DNA from: Fructobacillus ficulneus
GTDB taxonomy: Bacteria > Bacillota > Bacilli > Lactobacillales > Lactobacillaceae
Length of the DNA stretch: 37,227 nucleotides
Assembly (NCBI RefSeq): GCF_001047075.2
Contig: NZ_DF968000.1
Span: forward strand, 168,149 to 205,375
Direction of reading: 5' to 3'
The first letter of the stretch is position 1; each line of letters begins with the position of its first letter. The translations under genes were made by a program, and so were the position numbers. Under the pieces are notes generated by a model that was not told the origin of the DNA, made no database searches, and saw only the letters and a program-made list of their open reading frames with translations. Positions 1-9,492 of the stretch are shown in pieces.

Positions 1-1025
1 CTGCCTTGGAACGGATTATTAATACCCCCAAGCGGGCCATTGGTCAGTCAACGGTTGACCGACTCTTCACCTTTGCCGGCCAAATGAACTTGCCAATGCT
101 GCAAGCCATCGATCAAATCGAGTTGGCCCCCGATATTCGTCCAGCAGCGGTGACAAAGTTACTAACTTTCGCTGAAATGGTGCATAACTTTGCTCAACAA
201 GCTGAGTTCTTAACCGTTTCAGAATTAACGGATTTGATTTTGGATCAATCCGGTTACCGTCGTGAGTTGGAAGCAAAGTCCGACCCAGAGTCACAATCAC
301 GGTTGGAAAACTTGGATGAATTCCTGTCGGTTACCAAGGAATTTGACGATAAGTATGACGCCCAGGCCGAAGATGCGATTAATCCCCTGACCGATTTCTT
401 AGGGTCAACGGCCTTGATGGCTGATTTGGACAATGTCGAAGAGGATAGTGGGTCTGTGACTCTGATGACCTTGCACGCCGCCAAGGGACTAGAATTCCCA
501 ATTGTCTTTCTGATTGGTTTGGAAGAGGGACTCTTCCCACTGGGACGTGCTGCCCAAGATGAAGACCAATTGGAAGAAGAACGACGGCTGGCCTATGTTG
601 GGATTACCCGAGCGGAGCAGAAGCTTTATTTGACTAATGCTTTTTCACGCTTGCTCTACGGTCGGACCCAAGCGAACCAACCTTCGCGCTTTATTGATGA
701 AATTTCACCGAGCTTAATTGACAAGGTCTATCCGGCTGGTTCAAATGCCAACAGCGTTTCATCCAAGTTCTTAAGAGCTTCAAGCACGACTTACCAAGCC
801 AGTGCTAAAACAGCTTCTGCGGTTCAAAAGAAGTCAGCCTCAACAACTGGTGCCGAAGGGGTCAGTTGGCAAGCCGGCGACAAGGTCTCTCACAAAAAGT
901 GGGGGATTGGAACCGTCGTGGCCGTTAGCGGTGAACAGGCCGACCAAGAACTCAAGGTCGCCTTTCCAGAAGACGGCATTAAGCAACTCTTGGCTGCCTT
1001 TGCACCAATTAACCGCGTTGACTAA
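1..1025 (+). CDS. pcrA: ATP-dependent DNA helicase PcrA, C-terminal part (5' end outside window)
   Basis: This is the C-terminal half of a UvrD/PcrA superfamily 1 helicase, which unwinds DNA with 3'-5' polarity in repair and rolling-circle replication. The reading frame is open from the window edge, so the true start lies upstream; the first in-window TTG is not a start. Visible are helicase motif V (LMTLHAAKGLEFPIVF), the EEGLFP segment, motif VI (EERRLAYVGITRA) and then SRFIDEI. A Ser/Ala-rich linker follows, and then a C-terminal Tudor-like domain (GDKVSHKKWGIGTVVAV), the module PcrA uses to bind RNA polymerase. Only 33 bases separate it from ligA, so pcrA-ligA is probably one operon, as in most Firmicutes. 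Confidence 0.95.
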   Translation, partial: ALERIINTPKRAIGQSTVDRLFTFAGQMNLPMLQAIDQIELAPDIRPAAVTKLLTFAEMVHNFAQQAEFLTVSELTDLILDQSGYRRELEAKSDPESQSRLENLDEFLSVTKEFDDKYDAQAEDAINPLTDFLGSTALMADLDNVEEDSGSVTLMTLHAAKGLEFPIVFLIGLEEGLFPLGRAAQDEDQLEEERRLAYVGITRAEQKLYLTNAFSRLLYGRTQANQPSRFIDEISPSLIDKVYPAGSNANSVSSKFLRASSTTYQASAKTASAVQKKSASTTGAEGVSWQAGDKVSHKKWGIGTVVAVSGEQADQELKVAFPEDGIKQLLAAFAPINRVD

Positions 1026-1058
1026 GTCCCGGTAAATGTTGCACTGAAAGGATTTTAA

Positions 1059-3098
<2,040 letters not shown>

Positions 3099-3130
3099 AT
3101 TCAGTTAAAGCCGACTTTGGCCGTTGTTTA

Positions 3131-3145
3131 CACTCGAGTCGAGTG
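3131..3145. repeat. Short perfect inverted repeat upstream of the CamS gene
   Basis: CACTCGA and TCGAGTG (3131-3137 and 3139-3145) form an inverted repeat around one central base, 25 bases before the CamS start codon. There is no U-run, so it is not a terminator. It could be an mRNA hairpin or a protein-binding site; nothing in the sequence decides. Confidence 0.4.
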
Positions 3146-3169
3146 CTAGAACATGAATGAGGAAAAACA

Positions 3170-4312
3170 ATGTTAAAACGTATTTCAAAACGTGGTTATT
3201 TGATTATTGGTTTGGCGGTCGTCATTATCTTAGGGGCCTTCTTTTATTTTGTTAACCGGACCCAAGTGACGACAACTGTTTCGAAAACGAAGGGTGTGCA
3301 ATTGACCCAGAGTTCAGCCGGTGACTACCAAAACGTTATTAAGGACGGCCACTATTTGACCTCGGCTGCCCGTGGAATTACGGCTACTTCTTTGAATAAT
3401 ACTTTAGATATTGAAGACTTTGAAACTTCACTATTAAACCTTTCAAAAACGCACTTCAAGACCGGCCGTTATATCTTTCAAGAAGGACAGTATCTCGATG
3501 CCGACACAGTTAATAATCTTTTAGGTCGACAAACTGACAGCAACGCAGATGGCCTAAATCCTAAAGATAATGGGAAGACGGATGACAGCCGTAACCCAAT
3601 CTACGTCCAATCGTTGTCAGAACAAGACTTTATGACTAAGTCTGGAACTGGTTTGAAGCTTTCAGGAATGGTTGTTGGTGTTGCCATGAATACCCAAGAC
3701 GCCTATCAGAAGGAACAATATGGAGCCACATACTACCAGACAATTTCTGATAGTGATCGTAAGGCTTATGGTGAAAAGATTGCACCAAAAATTATTGCTA
3801 AAATCCGCGAACAGCAGGGTGTTGGTAAGGATGTTCCAATTGTTTTGGCTATGTATGCGGCCGCTCCACAGGACTCACTGTCACCTGGGGCATTTTATGA
3901 GCAATCAACTTCAAAGTCGGGTAATACGGTTGGTTCATGGTCATCAATCAATGACCAATCAATTGTTTTGCCAAAGGAATCAACGGATACATCGACAATT
4001 GGCTCTGACGAAAACAAGGGCTTTAGTAACTTTAAGTCCGATATTATTAATTTCTTCCCGAACATCGCTAGCACAACAGCTTCGGCACAGTTCTCGAGTG
4101 GTAAGTTGCAGTCAATGTCAGTGACGGTTACGACGCAATTCTACTCACCAACAGAAATTGACGCGTTCACGAATTATGTTGCCTCATCGGCAGTTAAGTA
4201 CTTACCAGCTGCCGCTCCAGTTCAAATTAAAATTCAGACGGCAAGTGATCTTCAAGCCATCTTATTCCGTAAGGCAGACGACAAGTCTTATACCATTACG
4301 CGACTTTCATAA
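3170..4312 (+). CDS. CamS family protein (sex pheromone biosynthesis-like), membrane-anchored and without lipobox
   Basis: This 380-residue exported protein resembles the CamS family (staphylococcal/enterococcal sex-pheromone precursor lipoproteins, real function unknown). Residues 1-10 are basic (MLKRISKRGY) and residues 11-28 form one hydrophobic segment; the rest is a Ser/Thr/Asp-rich extracytoplasmic domain. In the middle are the segments YVQSLSEQDF and YGATYYQTI and, further on, VPIVLAMYAAAP. Family members are usually lipoproteins, but this protein contains no cysteine at all, so it cannot be lipidated and no pheromone-type lipoprotein signal peptide is formed. The pcrA-ligA-camS order supports the assignment. 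The usual gatCAB genes do not follow; a terminator does. RBS is GAGGAAA. Confidence 0.8.
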   Translation: MLKRISKRGYLIIGLAVVIILGAFFYFVNRTQVTTTVSKTKGVQLTQSSAGDYQNVIKDGHYLTSAARGITATSLNNTLDIEDFETSLLNLSKTHFKTGRYIFQEGQYLDADTVNNLLGRQTDSNADGLNPKDNGKTDDSRNPIYVQSLSEQDFMTKSGTGLKLSGMVVGVAMNTQDAYQKEQYGATYYQTISDSDRKAYGEKIAPKIIAKIREQQGVGKDVPIVLAMYAAAPQDSLSPGAFYEQSTSKSGNTVGSWSSINDQSIVLPKESTDTSTIGSDENKGFSNFKSDIINFFPNIASTTASAQFSSGKLQSMSVTVTTQFYSPTEIDAFTNYVASSAVKYLPAAAPVQIKIQTASDLQAILFRKADDKSYTITRLS

Positions 4313-4314
4313 TG

Positions 4315-4352
4315 AAAAAGCTCTGACCCAATTGATTGGGTCAGAGCTTTTT
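4315..4352. terminator. Bidirectional rho-independent terminator
   Basis: A near-perfect dyad runs from five A's (4315-4319) through GCTCTGACCCAAT and its complement to five T's (4348-4352), with a TG centre. It ends the pcrA-ligA-camS transcript on the plus strand and, read from the other side, the membrane protein gene on the minus strand. Confidence 0.95.
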
Positions 4353-4363
4353 GCTTGAATTAA

Positions 4364-5248
4364 TTAATGGTAAAAGAGGACAGTTGTGATAACTAAAGCA
4401 CCCATAGCCACCAATGGTTGGAGCTGGTAAGTTAGCGGGCGGACAAAAGAGAAAATAAATGCTCCACCTGCGATAGCCCCAGCAATCAAGGCCGGTAAGG
4501 TAAGGCCTTGGCTTACGAAGAGGGCGATTAAGAAGACGAAACCGGCCACAAATTCTAACTGCCGTCCCCTCATGTTAGGTAAGAAGAGGGGGGCCAGATA
4601 AAAGGCGAAGGCAAAGGCGAGAAGCCAAGATTGTTTTAAGAAAGTTCCATCAACATAGTTATGGGCTAGATAGGCAATACAGATTGGCACTGAAAAAGTT
4701 AAGAGGAGACTCAGACCAATGACACCCAGGGCATTTTTTAATTGGAATGCTGGAATCGGTAAAATGATTAGAAAACAAACTAATAAAAGGAGTAAGGCTA
4801 AAACTTCAAATCGCGATCGCAATTGGGAGTTAAAGAGGACGACCATTGAAGCTGCCAAAGCAGCCCACGATCGCCAGTCAGATCGGCTAAATCGATTTTG
4901 AATCAGAAAAGCCAAGGCCAAGGCCGAGAAGCAAGAATAGGCGATTAAAGACCAAATCTGCCAATTCTGAGCATTTTGCCAAGCTTGCTGATAAATGATG
5001 GGTTGTTGCCACCAAATAATATTCAAACCAACGGTGATAATTGGAATGGTCCAGCGATGAGGGCTTGGTAGGGGGGCTTTATGGGCCCGTTTCATGTTAG
5101 GTGGTACATTTCCCTGGTTGTCTCCTTGGTTACGGCGTTGTGAGCGGGAAAAAAAGTCGGCCGTCTTATCCTGGAGGGGCTCGTTTTCTGGACCCGAATT
5201 AGGACCAGAAAAGTGGTAATTGTGTTGTGTCTCTTCTTCTTTTGTCAT
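4364..5248 (-). CDS. Multi-pass membrane protein of unknown function
   Basis: This is a 294-residue integral membrane protein that I do not recognise. Residues 1-63 are hydrophilic and low in complexity (Asn/Gln/Glu/Pro-rich, with FFSRSQRRNQ), presumably cytoplasmic. From about residue 64 to the C-terminus there are about eight or nine hydrophobic segments, including LALLLLLVCFLIILPIPAF and LLAFAFAFYLAPLFLP. I see no catalytic motif. The start ATG is preceded by GAGG five bases away. It is transcribed divergently from metK and convergently to camS, and appears monocistronic. The -10 of its likely promoter lies inside the metK promoter. Confidence 0.75.
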   Translation of the reverse strand: MTKEEETQHNYHFSGPNSGPENEPLQDKTADFFSRSQRRNQGDNQGNVPPNMKRAHKAPLPSPHRWTIPIITVGLNIIWWQQPIIYQQAWQNAQNWQIWSLIAYSCFSALALAFLIQNRFSRSDWRSWAALAASMVVLFNSQLRSRFEVLALLLLLVCFLIILPIPAFQLKNALGVIGLSLLLTFSVPICIAYLAHNYVDGTFLKQSWLLAFAFAFYLAPLFLPNMRGRQLEFVAGFVFLIALFVSQGLTLPALIAGAIAGGAFIFSFVRPLTYQLQPLVAMGALVITTVLFYH

Positions 5249-5267
5249 CAGAACCTCGAGTCAGTAA

Positions 5268-5296
5268 TTGCTATTTTTTATTTTATCATGTAAAAT
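5268..5296 (+). promoter_or_regulatory. metK promoter, overlapping a divergent promoter
   Basis: TTGCTA (5268-5273), a 17-base spacer and TAAAAT (5291-5296) make a sigma-A promoter that starts just before the SAM riboswitch. On the opposite strand an extended -10 (TGA followed by TAAAAT, reading 5288 to 5280) lies within the same interval and suits the divergent membrane protein gene. Confidence 0.75.
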
Positions 5297-5315
5297 TAAA
5301 TTATACATTACATAA

Positions 5316-5437
5316 CTATCAAGAGCAGGGAAGTGATACAGCACGGTGAACCTGCACCAACCGGCATATGCACGGTGGTAATTCTGTAAGATAGGCAACT
5401 TGCAAAGCGCTTGGGGCTGTCCCGAGCGCTTTTCTTT
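5316..5437 (+). ncRNA. SAM-I (S-box) riboswitch with transcription terminator, P4-less
   Basis: The S-box ligand core can be read by eye. P1 is CTATC (5316-5320) with GATAG (5390-5394), and AAGAG follows P1. P2 has CAGG with CCTG and GTG (5333-5335) with CAC (5342-5344). The conserved GTGAA is at 5346-5350. P3 is ACC-AA-CCG (5356-5363) with CGG-T-GGT (5373-5379), followed by AATTC. The P2 loop TACAG (5337-5341) is complementary to CTGTA (5384-5388), the pseudoknot. The P4 hairpin usual after AATTCC is absent. A terminator follows: AAAGCGCTTGGG and CCCGAGCGCTTT (5404-5432) plus a T-rich tail. SAM binding is expected to favour termination and lower metK expression. Confidence 0.9.
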
Positions 5438-5477
5438 TGCCCCTAGATTGTTAGTTAAATCAAAAGGAGAAAAAGAA

Positions 5478-6635
5478 ATGACAAAATTTTTTACTGCTGA
5501 ATCCGTGGCCAATGGTCACCCAGACAAGGTTGCTGACCAAATTGCGGATGCGATTTTAGATGCTGTCTTAACCGAAGACCCTAAGGCCCGGGCCGCCATC
5601 GAAGTTACCACTTCAACTGGTGATGTTTCGATCTTTGGAGAATTATCAACGTCTGCTTATGTTAACGTTCGCCAGATTGCTGTTGATACAATCAAGTCAA
5701 TCGGTTATGACCAACCGGAATATGGTTTCTCGGCAGATTCAATTAACGTTTCGAACAAGATTGTTGAACAATCACCCGATATTGCCCAGGCCGTTGATGC
5801 CGCTGAAGATGACCCAGACCAGTTGGGTGCTGGTGACCAAGGAATGGTCTTTGGCTACGCAACCAACGAAACTGCGGATTACCTCCCATTAGCCTTGGAT
5901 TTGTCACACCAAGTCATGCGCCAAATCCGTCAGGTCCGTCAAGATGGTCAAGTAGCTTACTTGCGTCCTGATGCCAAGGGTGAAGTTACTTTGGAATTGG
6001 AAGATGATGGCACAGTTAAGCGAATTGCTGCCGTTGTCTTATCAACCCAACACGATGAAGCCATCACTTTGGACGAATTGCGCCGAGACATGAAAAAGTT
6101 AGTTTTGGATCCAATTTTGCCAGCTAACTTGGTCGATGACCAAACAAAGTATTACATCAACCCATCCGGTCGCTTTGTCTTGGGTGGCCCTCAAGCTGAT
6201 TCCGGTTTGACTGGTCGAAAGATTATCGTTGATACTTATGGTGGGGCAGCCCACCACGGTGGTGGTGCTTTCTCAGGAAAGGATGCCACTAAGGTTGACC
6301 GGTCTGCTGCTTATTACGCCCGTTACGTCGCTAAGAACCTTGTTGCGGCTGGTGTGGCTGATAAGGTTGAATTGCAGATTGCCTATGCCATTGGCGTTGC
6401 TAAGCCGGTTTCATTGAGCATCGATACCTTTGGGACTGCCAAGGTTGCCGAAGACAAGATTGAAGCCTTGGTCGAAGACCTCTTTGACTTCCGTCCTTTG
6501 TCAATCATCAAGTCGTTGGACTTGCGTCGCCCAATCTACAAGCAAACGGCCGCTTACGGCCACTTTGGTCGTCCCGACTTGGACTTACCATGGGAAAAGT
6601 TGGATAAGGTCGAAGCCATCCAACAAGCCCTTTAA
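5478..6635 (+). CDS. metK: S-adenosylmethionine synthetase
   Basis: MetK makes SAM from methionine and ATP, the methyl donor for several methyltransferases in this window. It has 385 residues, as expected. Motifs are [13 protein letters not shown] near the N-terminus (methionine/ATP binding), the [12 protein letters not shown] loop, and the P-loop-like GGGAFSGKD. The frame is open further upstream into the riboswitch terminator, but ATG 5478 has AAAGGAG nine bases ahead and gives the family N-terminus ([17 protein letters not shown]), so I chose it. It is controlled by the SAM-I riboswitch just upstream, a feedback loop by its own product. Confidence 0.98.
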   Translation: MTKFFTAESVANGHPDKVADQIADAILDAVLTEDPKARAAIEVTTSTGDVSIFGELSTSAYVNVRQIAVDTIKSIGYDQPEYGFSADSINVSNKIVEQSPDIAQAVDAAEDDPDQLGAGDQGMVFGYATNETADYLPLALDLSHQVMRQIRQVRQDGQVAYLRPDAKGEVTLELEDDGTVKRIAAVVLSTQHDEAITLDELRRDMKKLVLDPILPANLVDDQTKYYINPSGRFVLGGPQADSGLTGRKIIVDTYGGAAHHGGGAFSGKDATKVDRSAAYYARYVAKNLVAAGVADKVELQIAYAIGVAKPVSLSIDTFGTAKVAEDKIEALVEDLFDFRPLSIIKSLDLRRPIYKQTAAYGHFGRPDLDLPWEKLDKVEAIQQAL

Positions 6636-6655
6636 AATAAAAATATTCAAAGTTG

Positions 6656-6692
6656 AGGATTACACGATAGCAATGTGTGGTCCTTTTTATTT
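6656..6692 (+). terminator. Terminator of metK
   Basis: AGGATTACAC (6656-6665) pairs with GTGTGGTCCT (6675-6684), including two G-U pairs, followed by a T-rich tail. It lies 20 bases after the metK stop codon. Confidence 0.85.
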
Positions 6693-6707
6693 GCCAGAAA
6701 ATGCCCA

Positions 6708-6736
6708 AGAAAAAAGCCTCGGAAATTAATCCGAGA
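6708..6736 (-). terminator. Terminator of the diacylglycerol-kinase-like gene
   Basis: Read on the minus strand, CTCGGA and TCCGAG form a hairpin followed by GC and a run of T's (the A-run at 6709-6715 on the plus strand). It lies downstream of the minus-strand gene that ends at 6776. Confidence 0.75.
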
Positions 6737-6775
6737 CTTATAAGGACGGCTCATTCATGATGTGCCGAGCAATGT

Positions 6776-7681
6776 TTAATTTTCTTGTTGGGGGTCAGCT
6801 GGTATAACCACGGGATACGTCCCAGCCGTGGTCAAGCGAAAGGCATAGGCACCGGTGTTTAGGGCTTGGCTATCGGCTACTGCAGTTTGAATATCACGGA
6901 TATGAAAGTCAGCTGGTTCGCTAATAGCAAAGGAAGTAAAACCCTTGCGGCTGGGATTAACAGTTCCTTTTTTGCCTTGGCGGTAGGTCCGAAGAATTTG
7001 CGGCCAAGAAACTTGGTTAACGATGTGGACCTCGTTTGGTTGGTCACCCTGGCCTAAGATAATTTGAAAACCAAGGGTTTTGCTGTGACTTTGATAAGTT
7101 GAACCGAACCGTAACGTCCAAGCGAAAGTCACGTTGTTTTGATTTCGCGAGGAAAAGCCCCAAAAATTAATGGCCTGGTGGAAGGCGTTTTTCAAAGCAA
7201 ACTTTTGGTCAAACTTCGGCAAAATTGCTGAGAAATCGGGCCCAATTTGAAAAGTGTCCAAGAAGTATTGGTTACCTTGCTTGGGAACGAATCCACTAAT
7301 CTTACCGAGGCGGACTTGATGAATATTTTTGGTTGCTAAGGAAGCCAAAATTCCTGAAACCATTTGATTAACCTTGATGCCCTTGGCAGGACAATCGATC
7401 AGTAGGATTGGCCAACGTAAGTCAGGGTTAATGCTGAACAAGCCCGCTAAGCAGGCATTAACAGAACCGGCATGGCCAATAACGACAATCGGAACTAATT
7501 CACCTACTTGTCCAGTCTTGGCAAGTTTAGCTGCAATCCGTTCAATGGTATGGAGCTTGGTTGCTTTTTGAAAAGAGGCAACACTGTTGGCCGCAACTAA
7601 CCCACCATGGAGTTGGTCAAGAGTACCTAAGTCCTTGGGCCGAATAACGGTTGTATCAATAATAAAATGTGCTTCTGTCAT
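6776..7681 (-). CDS. Diacylglycerol kinase-like protein, probably catalytically inactive
   Basis: This 301-residue protein has the outline of the diacylglycerol/lipid kinase (LCB5/DagK) fold. A VVIGHAGSVNACLAGL segment stands where active members have a GGDGT-x-N-E motif. Later come RLGKISGF and YFLDTFQIGPDFSAIL (compare the usual nearly invariant Gly-rich step after the nucleotide domain), and a C-terminal beta-rich domain ending AYAFRLTTAGTYPVVIP. The glycine-rich nucleotide loop is degenerate (GHAGS) and no DGE motif is visible, so kinase activity is doubtful. The frame is open to 7726, but that upstream ATG lies inside the ppcA terminator hairpin; ATG 7681 (MTEAHFIID) is the better start. 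It could instead be a hypothetical protein of another fold. Confidence 0.6.
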   Translation of the reverse strand: MTEAHFIIDTTVIRPKDLGTLDQLHGGLVAANSVASFQKATKLHTIERIAAKLAKTGQVGELVPIVVIGHAGSVNACLAGLFSINPDLRWPILLIDCPAKGIKVNQMVSGILASLATKNIHQVRLGKISGFVPKQGNQYFLDTFQIGPDFSAILPKFDQKFALKNAFHQAINFWGFSSRNQNNVTFAWTLRFGSTYQSHSKTLGFQIILGQGDQPNEVHIVNQVSWPQILRTYRQGKKGTVNPSRKGFTSFAISEPADFHIRDIQTAVADSQALNTGAYAFRLTTAGTYPVVIPADPQQEN

Positions 7682-7706
7682 AGTCTTAAATCTTCTGTCA
7701 CCCGAT

Positions 7707-7730
7707 AAAAAAGGCATGCTAGGCATGCCC
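7707..7730 (-). terminator. Terminator of the PEP carboxylase gene
   Basis: On the minus strand GGCATGC-CTA-GCATGCC is followed by six T's. The hairpin lies between the ppcA stop codon (7822) and the start of the next minus-strand gene, so the two genes are separate units, or the second is expressed by read-through. Confidence 0.85.
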
Positions 7731-7821
7731 TTCGGTTACTTTCATCAAAAGTTAAATCAGTTTTCTTATAGATTAAGGTCAGTATAGCAGAAATTGACTT
7801 AAAAGGCTATCACAGCGATTT

Positions 7822-9339
7822 TTATCCCAAGAAGTGGCGGAGTTGCGCCATTCGGTTAATCAGGGCGGTAATGGCCACTGAGGCCCCTTCCTTGAATTCG
7901 ACAACTTGTAAGGCAATATCAGAATGTTGCTGCTCTGCTAAAGTTTCAGGTCCAATATGCAAATTAAAGGCTTCTTGGAGAATCTGGATGTCTTCTTCAA
8001 CTTCTTGCCAAGCTGGGCTTTGGGTCTTCAAAATTTCGAGGGCATCGGTGTTAACATAGTGAGCCAACTCTGCAAAATCCGTCTTCATACTTGGGTAGTA
8101 GTGGTTCAAAACGGCGAGTTGTTCGTCGGTTAGGCTGGCATAGGCCCGACCAAAACCGATAAATTCGGGTGGAATACCGATTGAGTAAAAGGCACCGGTA
8201 AAGTTGATGGCCCGGGGCAATTCGACATTATCAACTGATCGTGAATAACCAAGGACACCAACGTGCTGACGGCGGTCACGACGCTTAGGAAAGGCCTTGA
8301 AGATTGGTTGTACATCAGGGACCAATTGTTCTAGAGTTTCTTGGTAGAATTCGGAAGACTTTTGGGCAATTTCAGAAAGAATGGCTTCATCTGCATCGCT
8401 GATGACCAGTGGCTTAGCCTTTGGTAATTCTTCCTTCAAGTATTTAATCCCAGCCTTGGCTTCGTCCAGGTTAAAGTCATAACGGAAGGCTGATTGAACA
8501 GTGGCAGTCCGAACACCGGGGAATTCACGAACGTAGCGTTCAACGCGACGGGGTGACAATCCACCACGGAAGATGGCTGATCCGGTCCCAGAAATTGGAT
8601 AGATGGCGATGTTTTCTTCTTCCGCAAATTGGTGGAGACGGGCTAGGGCCAACTTGTTACCAATGATTGATGACATAAAGCCGGCTGACAAGGCAGAATC
8701 GGACCCGGCCAAGAAGACCCGGAGGTACTTAGGACGAAAGCCGAAGTGTTCCTCATGTAAGCGTAAGTATTCTTTTAGAATTTCAGGGGCATGGTATTGG
8801 GTTTCGAAGTCTTCAAACAGGGGAATCATTTCGATATAAGCCTTGTTGTCTTCGGTTGGGGTAAAAGTAGCATCCTTAAATTGCGCAAGCTTTTCAAATA
8901 ACAGCTGCATTTCAAGAATTTGGTCGGCTCGTTGGGCCATTGGTAGGATGGCTTCAAAGAGGGGACGTTGGTCAAATCCAAGGTCATTGGCAAAGTCTTC
9001 AGAACTTAAGAAGGCGGTCATGGCCTGCATTAAGTTGTAGCCTTTTTCTTCCCAGATGTTGGGGAAACGGAAGGTCAAAAACTTATCGCGACCTAATTGA
9101 TGGTCTTTAAAGTAGTCATAACGGGTACTGAAAAGTCGATCGATAACAGCCGCATCAGCGTGCTTACCTTCCCAGTCCCACATATATTCATCAACATCCA
9201 AAGCTTGGTAGTTTTGGAAGGCTTCGTCGGTTTCCCGGTAAGCGCTGATGAAGGGTTGCTGGGCGGTATCCCAGAAGGGGGCGTTGGCGTTATCGGGATG
9301 TTGGGTTCCCATAATCGCCGGAATCTTACGTTCAGTCAT
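7822..9339 (-). CDS. ppcA: Phosphoenolpyruvate carboxylase, archaeal type
   Basis: The enzyme carboxylates PEP with bicarbonate to oxaloacetate, an anaplerotic step feeding aspartate and C4 acids. At 505 residues it belongs to the short archaeal-type PEPC family, not the ~900-residue bacterial type. The N-terminus IPAIMGTQHPDNANAPFW, then DEYMWDWEGKHAD, FRFPNIWEEKGYN, and the mid-region GSDSALSAGFMSS and YPISGTGSAIFRGGLSPR are typical. I chose ATG 9339 over the GTG at 9348, because GAGGAG lies eight bases before the ATG. This family is known in archaea, Clostridium perfringens and Leuconostoc/Oenococcus, so it is a strong taxonomic hint. It stands alone, ending in its own terminator. Confidence 0.95.
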   Translation of the reverse strand: MTERKIPAIMGTQHPDNANAPFWDTAQQPFISAYRETDEAFQNYQALDVDEYMWDWEGKHADAAVIDRLFSTRYDYFKDHQLGRDKFLTFRFPNIWEEKGYNLMQAMTAFLSSEDFANDLGFDQRPLFEAILPMAQRADQILEMQLLFEKLAQFKDATFTPTEDNKAYIEMIPLFEDFETQYHAPEILKEYLRLHEEHFGFRPKYLRVFLAGSDSALSAGFMSSIIGNKLALARLHQFAEEENIAIYPISGTGSAIFRGGLSPRRVERYVREFPGVRTATVQSAFRYDFNLDEAKAGIKYLKEELPKAKPLVISDADEAILSEIAQKSSEFYQETLEQLVPDVQPIFKAFPKRRDRRQHVGVLGYSRSVDNVELPRAINFTGAFYSIGIPPEFIGFGRAYASLTDEQLAVLNHYYPSMKTDFAELAHYVNTDALEILKTQSPAWQEVEEDIQILQEAFNLHIGPETLAEQQHSDIALQVVEFKEGASVAITALINRMAQLRHFLG

Positions 9340-9442
9340 TACTTGCACTCCTCTTGTTTGAATAAACGGATATTAGTCGTCAATTGACTTTTAATGTAAA
9401 TAAAAGATTAACGATCCTATTAATAATAGCAGATTTAAGCAA

Positions 9443-9481
9443 AAAAATCGCTCATAATCGAGAAGATTATGAGCGATTTTT
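9443..9481. terminator. Bidirectional terminator downstream of rnjA
   Basis: AAAAATCGCTCATAATC (9443-9459) and its exact complement (9465-9481) enclose a five-base loop, with A's on one side and T's on the other. It ends the rpoY-rnjA transcript on the minus strand, just after the rnjA stop at 9493. Confidence 0.95.
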
Positions 9482-9492
9482 AATTTTAAAGC

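Noticed and set aside
5316-5477. T-box or SMK (SAM-III) riboswitch before metK
   Set aside because: No T-box sequence (AGGGTGG-type) is present, and the conserved S-box core plus separate terminator fit SAM-I better than SMK, which hides the Shine-Dalgarno sequence.
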